NCBI RefSeq assembly: GCF_000308435.1
Contig: NZ_BAFR01000160.1
Span: 1-49,692, forward strand
Length of the DNA: 49,692 bases
Direction: 5' to 3'
Source: Nocardia araoensis NBRC 100135
GTDB lineage: Bacteria > Actinomycetota > Actinomycetes > Mycobacteriales > Mycobacteriaceae
In this document: positions 31,183 to 41,353 of the stretch, one piece after another
Layout: each line of letters starts with the position of its first letter
Position numbering within the stretch: position 1 is the stretch's first letter
Notes under the pieces: generated by a model
Told to the model about the DNA's origin: nothing
Seen by the model: the letters and a program-made list of their open reading frames with translations, nothing else
Databases searched by the model: none
Translations under genes and position numbers: made by a program

Positions 31183-31827
31183 TCAAGCAGCACAAGTAAC
31201 CAGAACGCCACGTGTCGGCAATCCGGCGCACAGCAGCGCGCGCACCGACTCGCGGGCCGTCGCGCCGGTGGTCAGCACGTCGTCGACCAGCACCACCTCG
31301 GCGTTCGCCGGTATCCCCCAGTTCGCGGCGGGTCCGGGCGTCGTGGTCACCCTTCCCTTCAGGTTGTGAGCGCGCTCGGCGGGTGTCAAGCCCACCGAAT
31401 CACGCACTCCAGGCCCCACCCGCAACAGCGGCATCACTCGGCAATTGGGCAGCCATCGCGCGGCTACCGACGCCGAACGCAGCACCGGATCGCCGCCCCG
31501 GCGCCGCGCCGCCGCGCGTCTGCTCGGCGCGGGCACCAGCGCCAGGGGAAGACGCGGCGAACGCAGCTCGGTGAGCGCTCCCGCGAGCGCCTTTCCGAGT
31601 GGCAGCGCCAGATCCCGTCGTCCCCGTTCCTTGGCGGCGAGCACCGCCCGGCGCGCGGGCCCGGCGTACGGCCCGAGCGCCCAGCACGGAACGCCCGGGT
31701 CGCTGCGCGGCCATACCCGCAGCGGCGGACCGGCCAACGTGACGGCGCAGTCGGCGCACCAATCGGCTCCGGAACGTCCGCAGCCCGCGCAGGCGGCGGG
31801 CAACACCAGATCGAGCAGGGTTCGCAT
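31183..31827 (-). CDS. ComF family phosphoribosyltransferase-like protein
   Basis: A 214-residue ComF-type protein. The N-terminal zinc ribbon shows CAGCGRSGADWCADC (two Cys pairs) and the PRPP-binding loop is VVLVDDVLTTGATA near residue 185. In naturally competent bacteria ComF participates in DNA uptake; in actinomycetes its role is not established. It is transcribed toward hpf, with 184 bases between. Confidence 0.9.
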   Translation of the reverse strand: MRTLLDLVLPAACAGCGRSGADWCADCAVTLAGPPLRVWPRSDPGVPCWALGPYAGPARRAVLAAKERGRRDLALPLGKALAGALTELRSPRLPLALVPAPSRRAAARRRGGDPVLRSASVAARWLPNCRVMPLLRVGPGVRDSVGLTPAERAHNLKGRVTTTPGPAANWGIPANAEVVLVDDVLTTGATARESVRALLCAGLPTRGVLVTCAA

Positions 31828-32037
31828 CGACCGAGTGTGCGCTCGCCCCCTGACAGATTCGCCCGGTCATGTCGGCAGCGGCGCCTCTGGCGGAACGTTA
31901 TGTTCTTGCGGGGAAGTCTTTTACACCGCGCTCGACCCGTTATCGCTCCTTGCGCCTGCGCCGTATCGCTCACCAGCATGAGCACGCGTTCCGCACGGCG
32001 TGACGGCCCGGATCGTGGGCCCGCGACCGGCCGCCGC
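31828..32037. other. Intergenic stretch, nothing clear
   Basis: About 210 bases between the lpqB stop and comF. No T-tailed hairpin or recognisable promoter was seen. Confidence 0.4.
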
Positions 32038-33861
32038 TCAGCCAGGCAGCACGGGGGTGGCGTTCGCGCCCAGACCCGGCACCTCACGCCAGTAGGGCTG
32101 CCCTTGGTCCGGAGCCGAGGTCAGCTCCAGGACCGCGCGCGAGTCGGAGACGTACTGATGGTCCGGGCTCGCGCTCACCGAACGCACCGGCGCCGTGAGA
32201 TTCTGCGACGTCAGCGGAGTCGGCTCCGAGCCGTCCACCGAAACCGTGCTGACCGGGTCCACATTGCCTTCGCGCGCGATGATGATCGTGTCCGGGTCGA
32301 GCCAGTCCACCGACACCGCCGCGGTACTGAGTCCGACACCGACGGGTAGCGCCGAGGTCAGCGCCAGCTTCCCGTCCGGTTGGGGCGCCACGACCGCGAC
32401 GTACACCCGGCCGTCGGCGATCATCGCCGCCCGCGCCCCGGTCCGGGAGATCCGCAGCTCGGTGATCGGTAGCCGGGGCGCCGTGGCCGACGATGCCGCC
32501 GTCAACCGCGAGATGTCGACGTTCTGTACCGAGACGTTTCCGGTGCCGCGGTCGTTGACCGCGCGAATGACCCGGTCGCCGTCGACCACCGCCCATGCCG
32601 CGCTGCCGTCCGCGGTCCACGAGGGCCGGGTGATGGTGAAGCCCTCGGCCACCGGGAAAGCGTTGCCACCGTAGGTGCCGACCATCAGGGTGCGCGACGG
32701 CACGCCCGGGGGGCGCCCCGCTTCCGCCACCGCGGCGACCAACTGCCCGTCCGCGGACAGCGTGGCCGACTGGAGGTTGTTCACTCCGCCGAAGTAGCCC
32801 GGCGCGGGAGTGATACCGCCGTTGTCGGCGATCTGCACCAGGCCGCCGCCGCGCAGCGCGTGCAGCCCGACCTGGTTGCGGGCGGCGGTGGCCGGATTGA
32901 ACTGCTGCACGTCGGCCACGCTCCACCCGTTCGCGGCGAAGCGTTCGTCCAACGGCTTGCCGTCGGCGAGCAGCATGTACGGCCCGAGGATGTCGGCGCT
33001 GGACAACGTGAGCACCACCTGCGCGGCCAGCAGTTCGCGCTCGTGCGGATTCAGCGCCGACGCGCCCGCGAAGTCGATCCGGACGCCGCCGAGACCGATG
33101 CCGACGCCATCGGGGTCACCGTTGGCCTTGGTGATGGTCCCGCGCAGCGCGATCGGCGGTGTCAGCTGGCTGTGCAGCACCGACGCCAGCGCGGGCTGCG
33201 GCCCCTCCAGCAGCGAGCTGATCAATCGCTGGGTCAGCTGCGCTTTCGGCACCGCGAGCCAGCGCAGATCCGGCACGGCCATATTGCCGCCCGGATCGAT
33301 GAAGTACAGCGCGTAGCGGCGGTAGGACTTGAAGAACGCGGTGGAGTCCATGACCACGCCGTCGGGCAACTCGTCGATGCGCCACTCGCCGTTGATCTTG
33401 GTCAGCTCGATCTTGTTCTCGACGAACGGAATGTCGTCGTTGGGCCGGTACCCGCCGTCCGCGGACAGCTCGCCGACCTTGCGCGCGCGAATCAGATAGT
33501 TGGCCTTGTCCCCGGAGCGCGACTCCCGCAGGGTGTCCGGCTTCTCGACGATGACGGTGCCGGCCGCGTCGTCCCACTGGGTGGAGGCCGCAGGCGTCAT
33601 GTACTGCCGGGCGGCCAGATGCCGGTTGGCCGGGTCGGCGGTGGCCTGGAGGAAATCCCGCAGCAGCAGATCAGGATCGCGATTGGCGACCGGGGGCGGC
33701 GGACCCTCGGAGGTGGGCTCGCGGTTGATGGTGCCCAGCGCCTCCGGCGCGGAGGACTCGGGCAGGCTGGCACAGGCGGTGAGCGGCACCACGACCGCGA
33801 GAACCGCCGCTGTCAGCACGGTCAGCCGCCGCATCCGCGCAGATCCGACACGCATTCTCAT
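32038..33861 (-). CDS. lpqB: Lipoprotein LpqB
   Basis: A 607-residue lipoprotein with a signal peptide ending in the lipobox LTAC (Cys30). The mature part holds a GerMN-like domain (about residues 200-330, with RLISSLLEGPQPALASVL) and a beta-propeller-like C-terminal half (repeats such as PSWTADGSAAWAVVDGDR). LpqB is known to bind the MtrB extracellular domain and tune MtrAB signalling in mycobacteria. The ATG overlaps the mtrB stop (ATGA), so the three genes mtrA-mtrB-lpqB form one operon. Confidence 0.95.
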   Translation of the reverse strand: MRMRVGSARMRRLTVLTAAVLAVVVPLTACASLPESSAPEALGTINREPTSEGPPPPVANRDPDLLLRDFLQATADPANRHLAARQYMTPAASTQWDDAAGTVIVEKPDTLRESRSGDKANYLIRARKVGELSADGGYRPNDDIPFVENKIELTKINGEWRIDELPDGVVMDSTAFFKSYRRYALYFIDPGGNMAVPDLRWLAVPKAQLTQRLISSLLEGPQPALASVLHSQLTPPIALRGTITKANGDPDGVGIGLGGVRIDFAGASALNPHERELLAAQVVLTLSSADILGPYMLLADGKPLDERFAANGWSVADVQQFNPATAARNQVGLHALRGGGLVQIADNGGITPAPGYFGGVNNLQSATLSADGQLVAAVAEAGRPPGVPSRTLMVGTYGGNAFPVAEGFTITRPSWTADGSAAWAVVDGDRVIRAVNDRGTGNVSVQNVDISRLTAASSATAPRLPITELRISRTGARAAMIADGRVYVAVVAPQPDGKLALTSALPVGVGLSTAAVSVDWLDPDTIIIAREGNVDPVSTVSVDGSEPTPLTSQNLTAPVRSVSASPDHQYVSDSRAVLELTSAPDQGQPYWREVPGLGANATPVLPG

Positions 33862-35885
33862 GACTGTACGTCCCCCGGTTCGCGCGCCCCGCCGCCCCCG
33901 GTCTGCGCCGACTCCGACGCGGGCGATCCGTTCGATCCGGACGCAGGCTGCTCTTCGGCGGGGGTGTGGTCGGTGGGCGTCGCCGTACCGGGCGACCCAC
34001 TCGCGCTCGGCTCCGCGGCTGCGCCGCCCTCCGCCGCGCCGTCCGGCTCACCGCCGCCCGTCCCGGCCGCCTCGCTCGCGCTTTCCGAACGCACGTCGTC
34101 CGGCTCGGCGGTCTCGAAGTCGTCCGGATGCGCACCGACCGGATCGGAAGCGCCCGCCTGCGCGCCCTGCGGCACGGCGTTCGTCACCTGCGCGGCGCCC
34201 GCCTCGGCGATCGGTCGCTCCGGGTCGGGTCCGGTCGCGTCGCGATCGGCGGGCGGTTCCGGCTCCACCACGTGCATCGTTTTGCGCGCGGGCTCCAGCG
34301 GAAGCGGGCTCGGACCGAGCTTCTTGCCGCGCACCAGCGGCAGCGTCAGGCGGAAGCTGGCGCCGACCCCGACCTCACCCCACGCTTCGAGTCTGCCTTC
34401 GTGCAGGTTCGCGTCCTCCACGCTGATCGACAGACCGAGGCCGGTGCCGCCGGAGCGGCGCATGCGAGACGGATCCGAACGCCAGAACCGGTTGAAGACC
34501 AGCTTCTCCTCGCCGGGGCGCAGGCCGACGCCCTGATCCCGCACGACGACGCCGACCGCGTTGCTCTCGACGTCGCCCCGCATCCGGATCAGCACCGGTT
34601 TGCCCTCGCTGTGGTCGATCGCGTTGGCCAGCAGATTGCGCAGCACCCGCTCCACCCGGCGCGGATCGACCTCCGCGACCAGCGGCTCCTCCGGCATGTC
34701 GCTGATGATCTCGACACCGGCGTCCTTGGCCAGGTGCCGCACGGTCGAGATCGCGGCCCGCGCGCACATCCGCACGTCCAGCGATTCCACCTGGAGTTCG
34801 GCGACGCCCGCGTCGTGCCTGCTGATCTCCAGCAGATCGTTGAGCAGGCCCTCGAACCGGTCCAGCTCGTTGACCAGCAACTCGGCGCTGCGGGCGAGGG
34901 CGGGATCGAGGTCGTCGCTGCTGCCGTGGATCAGGTCGGCGGCCATGCGCACGGTGGTGAGCGGAGTGCGCAGCTCATGGCTGACGTCGGAGGTGAACCG
35001 GCGCTGCAGGTTGCCGAATTCCTCCAGCTGGGTGATCTGGTTGGACAGGCTCTCGGCCATCTCGTTGAACGCTTGGGCCAGCCGCGCCATGTCGTCCTCG
35101 CCGCGCACCAGCATGCGTTCCTTGAGCCTGCCGTCGGCGAACCGGCCCGCGATCCGGGCCGCGGAGCGGATCGGCAGCACCACCTGCCTGGTGACCAGGG
35201 CGGTGATCGCGGCCAGCAACACCAGCAGCACGATGCCGCCGACCAGCATGGTCCCGCGCATCAGGGACAGGCTGCGTTCCTCGTTGGCCAGCGGGAAGAT
35301 CAGGTAGATCTCCAGCGTCGGGATCTCCGCGCTCGGGCTGCCGATGATCAGCGCGCGACCGCTGTAGCCGTCCGCGTCCTCGACCGTCGCGAACTGGTAG
35401 CTGACCTGGTTGCGCTGTACGAACCGGCGCAGCTCGTCCGGTACCTCCTGGATCGGGCCGCGGGGGATCTGCTGCGGCGGCATCCCGCCGATGACGCTCA
35501 GCGCCGAGACGAAGCTGCCCGCGGCGCCGGTGGACTGGCCGCTGCCGCCACGGTTGGACAGTGCGTTGCGGGCCTCCTCCAGCCGCTGCGGTTGAGCGCC
35601 GACGTCGTGCACACCGGCCAGCTGGCTCTCCACCGTGTTGCGCGCACGGTCCATCTCCTCGACCGCGGCGTTGATCTTGGCATCCAGCAGCCGGTCGGTG
35701 ATCTGGCTGGTCAGCACCACACCGAGGATCGTGATGACGATCAGCGAGAGCGTCAACGTCGACACGATGACGCGCAACTGCAGCGACCGGCGCCACAGGT
35801 GGCCTAGGGCAATGCCGACCGCTTGGAACCAGGCCACCACCGGAGCCAGCGATCGTTCCAGACGCGCGATGACGCCATGGATCAC
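33858..35885 (-). CDS. mtrB: Sensor histidine kinase MtrB with long C-terminal tail
   Basis: A 675-residue membrane sensor kinase. It has two transmembrane helices (IVSTLTLSLIVITILGVVL and MLVGGIVLLVLLAAITALV) flanking an external domain, a HAMP domain, the phosphoacceptor segment TSDVSHELRTPLTTV and a HATPase domain (NLLANAIDHSEGK; DQGVGLRPGEE). The catalytic part ends near residue 530 with GVGASFRLTLPLV. The last 130 residues are Gly/Ala/Glu/Pro-rich and look disordered, making it about 100 residues longer than the M. tuberculosis protein. MtrB phosphorylates MtrA and responds to cell-wall and osmotic state. Confidence 0.95.
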   Translation of the reverse strand: MIHGVIARLERSLAPVVAWFQAVGIALGHLWRRSLQLRVIVSTLTLSLIVITILGVVLTSQITDRLLDAKINAAVEEMDRARNTVESQLAGVHDVGAQPQRLEEARNALSNRGGSGQSTGAAGSFVSALSVIGGMPPQQIPRGPIQEVPDELRRFVQRNQVSYQFATVEDADGYSGRALIIGSPSAEIPTLEIYLIFPLANEERSLSLMRGTMLVGGIVLLVLLAAITALVTRQVVLPIRSAARIAGRFADGRLKERMLVRGEDDMARLAQAFNEMAESLSNQITQLEEFGNLQRRFTSDVSHELRTPLTTVRMAADLIHGSSDDLDPALARSAELLVNELDRFEGLLNDLLEISRHDAGVAELQVESLDVRMCARAAISTVRHLAKDAGVEIISDMPEEPLVAEVDPRRVERVLRNLLANAIDHSEGKPVLIRMRGDVESNAVGVVVRDQGVGLRPGEEKLVFNRFWRSDPSRMRRSGGTGLGLSISVEDANLHEGRLEAWGEVGVGASFRLTLPLVRGKKLGPSPLPLEPARKTMHVVEPEPPADRDATGPDPERPIAEAGAAQVTNAVPQGAQAGASDPVGAHPDDFETAEPDDVRSESASEAAGTGGGEPDGAAEGGAAAEPSASGSPGTATPTDHTPAEEQPASGSNGSPASESAQTGGGGAREPGDVQS

Positions 35886-36559
35886 GGCGGTCCGGCCTTG
35901 TAACCGACACCGCGGACGGTCAGCACGATCTCCGGGTTCTCGGGATCCTTCTCCACCTTCGCCCGCAGGCGCTGCACGTGCACGTTCACCAGGCGGGTGT
36001 CGGCGGCGTGCCGGTAGCCCCAGACCTGCTCGAGCAGGACCTCACGGGTGAACACCTGACGCGGTTTGCGGGCCAGGGCGACGAGCAGGTCGAACTCCAG
36101 CGGCGTCAGCGAGATCTGCGCGCCGCCGCGGCTGACCTTGTGCGCGGGCACATCGATCACGATATCGGCGATCGACAACAGCTCGGCGGGCTCCTCCTCG
36201 GTGCGGCGCAGGCGGGCCCGCACCCGGGCGACCAGCTCCTTCGGCTTGAAGGGCTTGACGATGTAATCGTCGGCGCCGGACTCCAGACCGAGCACGACGT
36301 CGACCGTGTCGGTCTTCGCCGTGAGCATCACGATCGGAACCCCGGAATCGGCCCGCAGCACGCGGCATACATCGATGCCGTTCATGCCGGGCAGCATCAG
36401 GTCCAGCAGCACCAAATCGGGGCGGATCTCGCGAACCGCCGCCAGGGCCTGTGTGCCGTCGCCGACCACGTGCGGGTCGAACCCTTCCCCGCGCAAGACG
36501 ATCGTGAGCATCTCAGCGAGTGCCATATCGTCGTCGACGACCAGAATCTTCGGCTTCAT
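35882..36559 (-). CDS. mtrA: Response regulator MtrA
   Basis: A 225-residue OmpR-type regulator. The receiver domain has the acidic pair in VVDDD, the phosphorylated Asp in LVLLDLMLPGMNG and the Lys in FKPKEL. The winged-helix DNA-binding domain shows RQVFTREVLLEQVWGYRH and ADTRLVNVHVQRLRAK. In mycobacteria MtrA is essential and controls replication, division and cell-wall hydrolase genes. The start is ATG 36559; no strong ribosome-binding site is visible, GGAG being 17 bases away. The stop overlaps the mtrB start (GTGA). Confidence 0.97.
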   Translation of the reverse strand: MKPKILVVDDDMALAEMLTIVLRGEGFDPHVVGDGTQALAAVREIRPDLVLLDLMLPGMNGIDVCRVLRADSGVPIVMLTAKTDTVDVVLGLESGADDYIVKPFKPKELVARVRARLRRTEEEPAELLSIADIVIDVPAHKVSRGGAQISLTPLEFDLLVALARKPRQVFTREVLLEQVWGYRHAADTRLVNVHVQRLRAKVEKDPENPEIVLTVRGVGYKAGPP

Positions 36560-36637
36560 AACTACTATGTTGTCATCTCCCAGGCCAGGATCGGGCCGCC
36601 ACGCCAACACTGGTGCGAACCCGCGGCACAGCCAACC

Positions 36638-37285
36638 TTATCGACCAACGATTTCGGCGATGCGCGCGGCCAGCACCGCCGGACCGTCCTCGGATCGGTA
36701 TGTCCACCAGGGTCCGCGCCAGTCGCGTTCGGCCAGCTCACGGTACACCGCGCCGGTCCGGTCCTGTAGACCGCCGTCACGTTCGTAGGCGTCGAGCGCA
36801 CGCTCGGCGTCGAGTTCGCCACGCCTGCGGGCACGCTCGGCGGCGAGCTCGGTGGGCACGTCCAGCAACACCTGAAGCGCGGGCTCGGGCAGCGCGAATC
36901 TGCCGAACTCCAATTCGCCCACCCAGGACACGATTTCACCGTCCGCCGACTGCCCCGTGCGGGCGGCCGAATAGGCGGCGTTGGAAGCGACATAACGGTC
37001 GAGGAGCACAACGTCGTTGTCCGCCAACAGCTTCGACAGCTCGTCGGCGGCGTCCGCGCGGTCCAGCGCGAACAGCACAGCCATGCCGCTGACCGAGCCG
37101 GCGAGGTCGCCGTGCGCGCCGCGCAGCGCCTCGGCGGCCAGGTCGGCGTGCACCGAGACGCGGTAGCGCGGGAAGGCCATCGTCGCGACCCGCAGCCCGC
37201 GACCGCGCAGCTCCGCGACCACCCGCTCGATCAGCGTCCGCTTACCGGCGCCGTCGAGCCCCTCGACCGCTATCAGCACTCCCAT
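36638..37285 (-). CDS. tmk: Thymidylate kinase
   Basis: A 215-residue dTMP kinase, which makes dTDP from dTMP. The P-loop is EGLDGAGKRT, the variant seen in mycobacterial Tmk. The DRY motif LLDRYVASNAAYSAAR follows, and the LID-like region is ELAAERARRRGE. It lies between sahH and mtrA on the same strand, 78 bases upstream of mtrA, as in M. tuberculosis. Confidence 0.95.
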   Translation of the reverse strand: MGVLIAVEGLDGAGKRTLIERVVAELRGRGLRVATMAFPRYRVSVHADLAAEALRGAHGDLAGSVSGMAVLFALDRADAADELSKLLADNDVVLLDRYVASNAAYSAARTGQSADGEIVSWVGELEFGRFALPEPALQVLLDVPTELAAERARRRGELDAERALDAYERDGGLQDRTGAVYRELAERDWRGPWWTYRSEDGPAVLAARIAEIVGR

Positions 37286-37383
37286 GACCAGGCAGACTAC
37301 CCCGCCTGCCGACGTGTGCCCGCACCGGCTGACCAGCGTGGATGCCGGGCAGTCCGGGCGGGCGGCGAGGTGGCCGACGTGGG

Positions 37384-37408
37384 TGTCCCGCCGACCGCGG
37401 GCGGGACA
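37384..37408 (-). terminator. Hairpin after sahH
   Basis: TGTCCCGCC pairs with GGCGGGACA around a 7-base loop, 13 bases downstream of the sahH stop. No T run follows, so it is at best an actinomycete-type terminator. Confidence 0.5.
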
Positions 37409-37421
37409 TCCAGCAGCGCGT

Positions 37422-38906
<1,485 letters not shown>

Positions 38907-39011
38907 CAGCCTCTCCTGGTTCGGCAAGTACCGAGGCAAGGCTAGTCGCTCACGACCGGGTGCGGTCCACGCGGCCGTCCCTCCGCCGCGCGAACCGGCT
39001 TCGGATCCGGC

Positions 39012-40208
39012 TCACGCCGTGACGCCACGCGCTGCCAGCATGCGGCGCCGCTTACGCGGCTGAATATTCGCCAGTGTGATGTCGCCGCCGTAGTGGGCGA
39101 GGACGCGGTTGTCCATCACCCGCCGCCACAGCGGCGGGACGGCGGCCAGCACGATCATGGCGGCGTAGCCCGCGGGCAGTTGCGGGGCCTGTTCGGAGGT
39201 GCGCAGCGTCTGGTAGCGCCGGCCCGGGTTGGCGTGGTGATCGCTGTGCCGCTGCAAGTGGAACAGGAAGATGTTGGTGACCAGATGGTCGCTGTTCCAG
39301 CTGTCGCGCGGCGAACAGCGGGCGTACATGCCGTTCGGGCGGCGCGCCCGCAGCAGGCCGTAGTGCTCGACGTAGTTCACCGTTTCCAGCAGACCGAAGC
39401 CGATCACGGCCTGCAGCAGCAGCCAGGGCAGCACTTGGTAGCCGAAAGCGATGATCAGGCCGGCGAACAGTACGAGCGTCATCGACCAGGCCTGCAGGAT
39501 GTGGTTGTGCACGCTCCACCAGCCCTTGCCCTTGCGGGCGAGCCGCTCGCGTTCGAGGCCGAGCGCCGAGCGGAAACTCCCGGACACGCTGCGCGGCAAG
39601 AATTCCCACAGCGACTCGCCGAGGCGCGCGCTGGCCGGATCCTCCGGCGTCGCGACCCGCACATGGTGGCCGCGGTTGTGCTCGACGAAGAAGTGCCCGT
39701 AACCGGACTGGGCGAGCGCGATCTTGGCCAGCCAGCGCTCCAGGCGTTCGACCCGGTGCCCGAGCTCATGAGCGGCGTTGATGCCGATGCCGCTGACGAA
39801 TCCGAGGGTGGCGGCCAGACCCAGCTTGTCGACCACGCTCAGTTCGTCCCCGGCCCACATATAGCTCGCGATCACCAAACCGATCAGCTGCACGGGGAGC
39901 ATCAGATAGGTGCACCACCGGTAGTACCGATCGTTGGAGAGCCGCTCGTAGTCCTCGTCCTTCGGATTGGTGCCGTCCACGCCGATCGACCAGTCCAGCA
40001 CCGGGATGACGATCAGCACGATGATCGGGCCGATCCACCAGAAGACGTCGAGTCCGGTGTGCAGCACCAATTGCGACGGCAGCAACGCGGACGCAGGCGG
40101 AAGCAAGCCGAGGACCCACAGAAGGCGTTTGGGATCGGGCGATCCCACCGGTTTGCCAACCGTTTGCAACTTTTGCCCCACTCGAAGAAGACCCGAACAC
40201 CGTCGCAT
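39012..40208 (-). CDS. alkB: Second alkane 1-monooxygenase (AlkB paralogue)
   Basis: A membrane non-haem diiron hydroxylase of about 398 residues. His-rich motifs are HELGHR, EHNRGHHVRVATPEDPAS, the EHYG of NYVEHYGLL, and LQRHSDHHANPGRRYQTLR. The first box has Arg where the usual form is HELGHK. At least four hydrophobic helices precede the second box. There is no rubredoxin gene beside it, so it presumably uses the rubredoxins encoded upstream. The start is uncertain: ATG 40208 or ATG 40244, neither with a clear ribosome-binding site. M. tuberculosis has one alkB here. Confidence 0.9.
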   Translation of the reverse strand: MRRCSGLLRVGQKLQTVGKPVGSPDPKRLLWVLGLLPPASALLPSQLVLHTGLDVFWWIGPIIVLIVIPVLDWSIGVDGTNPKDEDYERLSNDRYYRWCTYLMLPVQLIGLVIASYMWAGDELSVVDKLGLAATLGFVSGIGINAAHELGHRVERLERWLAKIALAQSGYGHFFVEHNRGHHVRVATPEDPASARLGESLWEFLPRSVSGSFRSALGLERERLARKGKGWWSVHNHILQAWSMTLVLFAGLIIAFGYQVLPWLLLQAVIGFGLLETVNYVEHYGLLRARRPNGMYARCSPRDSWNSDHLVTNIFLFHLQRHSDHHANPGRRYQTLRTSEQAPQLPAGYAAMIVLAAVPPLWRRVMDNRVLAHYGGDITLANIQPRKRRRMLAARGVTA

Positions 40209-40236
40209 GAGAATACTTGCTGACTTGTTCTCCGTT

Positions 40237-40249
40237 ACAACCATGTTGT
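40237..40249. promoter_or_regulatory. Palindrome before the second alkB
   Basis: ACAAC-CAT-GTTGT is a perfect 13-base palindrome between the tetR and second alkB genes. It could be an operator, but if translation starts at 40244 it would cover the start codon. Confidence 0.4.
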
Positions 40250-40339
40250 CGGTTGAGACGTGATCGCTATCATAAGCCGTGCAGTCGGTTTTCAATGTGC
40301 TGCATATGCGCCAGTCGCGAGCCGGTTGCTCACTCGGGC

Positions 40340-40960
40340 TCAGCTTTGCACCCGCGCGGCGAGGATCGCTTCGACGTAGGGACTCAACAACGCGCTCAAT
40401 TCCGCGGGCGCGTCCCGCCCCGGGCCGGGCGGAGTGGGGATGTAGCTGAGGGCGATCCGCACCAGCGCGTGCGCGATGAGGTCGGATTCCGCCGCCGTCG
40501 ACGCCACCCAGCTGTGCTGGAAGGCGCGCGACAGCCGCTCGGTCGCGTGCTCGAGCAACGGCGCCGCATCCAGGGTGATCAGCCGCAGCAGATCCAGCTT
40601 CACCTCACCTGCGACCAGCGACTGCACCAGCGGGTCGGACGCCGCGTCGAAGAAGAAGTTCGCCATGCCGTCGCGGAACGCGGCGCGCACGTCACCGACG
40701 TTGCCGTTGATGGCGGCGTCCACGTGATCGACCAGGAAGTCGGCCAGGCGCAGGGCGTAGGCCTGGGTGAGTCCGCCGCGCGAGCCGAACTCGTTGTACA
40801 GGGTCTGCCTGCTCACGCCCGCCCTGGCCGCGACGTCGCCGAGCGTGATCTTGGACCAATCCCGCTCGGTGAGCAGCTCGCGCATCGCGTCCAGGACCGA
40901 CGTCCGCAGCAGGTCCCGCGCGGCCTCCTGGTAGGGGATCCTGGCTCCGGTACGCGGCAT
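40340..40960 (-). CDS. TetR-family regulator of the alkane genes (Rv3249c-like)
   Basis: A 206-residue TetR repressor. The N-terminal helix-turn-helix is WSKITLGDVAARAGVSRQ with TLYNEFGSRGGL. The C-terminal helical ligand domain is Ala/Leu-rich. It lies behind rubB on the same strand with a 40-base gap, so it belongs to the alkB-rubA-rubB-tetR operon. Its homologues in Rhodococcus-type relatives (AlkX/AlkU) repress alkB and respond to long-chain alkanes or fatty acids. The frame extends upstream into rubB, but ATG 40960 gives the family length. Confidence 0.9.
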   Translation of the reverse strand: MPRTGARIPYQEAARDLLRTSVLDAMRELLTERDWSKITLGDVAARAGVSRQTLYNEFGSRGGLTQAYALRLADFLVDHVDAAINGNVGDVRAAFRDGMANFFFDAASDPLVQSLVAGEVKLDLLRLITLDAAPLLEHATERLSRAFQHSWVASTAAESDLIAHALVRIALSYIPTPPGPGRDAPAELSALLSPYVEAILAARVQS

Positions 40961-41000
40961 ACCCGCGACACTGTCACGGGCGCCTGCCGCAGTCAAAATC

Positions 41001-41183
41001 TCACGACCGTTCGATTTCGACCATGTAGAAATCCGCCTTGGCGGCGCCGCAGTCCGGACAGGTCCAGTCGTCGGGGATGTCGTCCCAGCGGGTTCCCGGC
41101 GCGATGCCGTCCTCCGGCCATCCTTCGGCTTCGTCGTATTCGAAGCCGCACTGGATGCACTGATAAAGCTTGTACTCACTCAT
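41001..41183 (-). CDS. rubB: Rubredoxin 2 (RubB)
   Basis: A 60-residue one-iron rubredoxin. The iron is held by four cysteines in CIQCG and CPDCG, with the typical WPEDGIAPGTRWDDIPDDW between them. It is acidic and soluble. This AlkG2-like type passes electrons to AlkB. The ATG overlaps the rubA stop (ATGA). Confidence 0.95.
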   Translation of the reverse strand: MSEYKLYQCIQCGFEYDEAEGWPEDGIAPGTRWDDIPDDWTCPDCGAAKADFYMVEIERS

Positions 41184-41353
41184 TTCGTGGCCCCTATCGT
41201 TTCGAAGTCGATCTTCTCCCGGACGCCGCAGTCCGGGCAGCACCAGTCGTCGGGCACCGTCTCCCACCGGGTGCCCGGCGGAAAGCCCTCGTGCGGATCG
41301 CCTTTCGCCTCGTCGAAGACGTAGTCGCAGACGGGGCAGCGATACGCGCTCAC
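41180..41353 (-). CDS. rubA: Rubredoxin 1 (RubA)
   Basis: A 57-residue rubredoxin with CPVCDY and CPDCG as iron ligands and the linking GFPPGTRWETVPDDW. Its GTG start overlaps the alkB stop, and its stop overlaps rubB, so all three electron-transfer and hydroxylase proteins are translationally coupled. In M. tuberculosis both rubredoxins follow alkB in the same order. Confidence 0.95.
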   Translation of the reverse strand: MSAYRCPVCDYVFDEAKGDPHEGFPPGTRWETVPDDWCCPDCGVREKIDFETIGATK

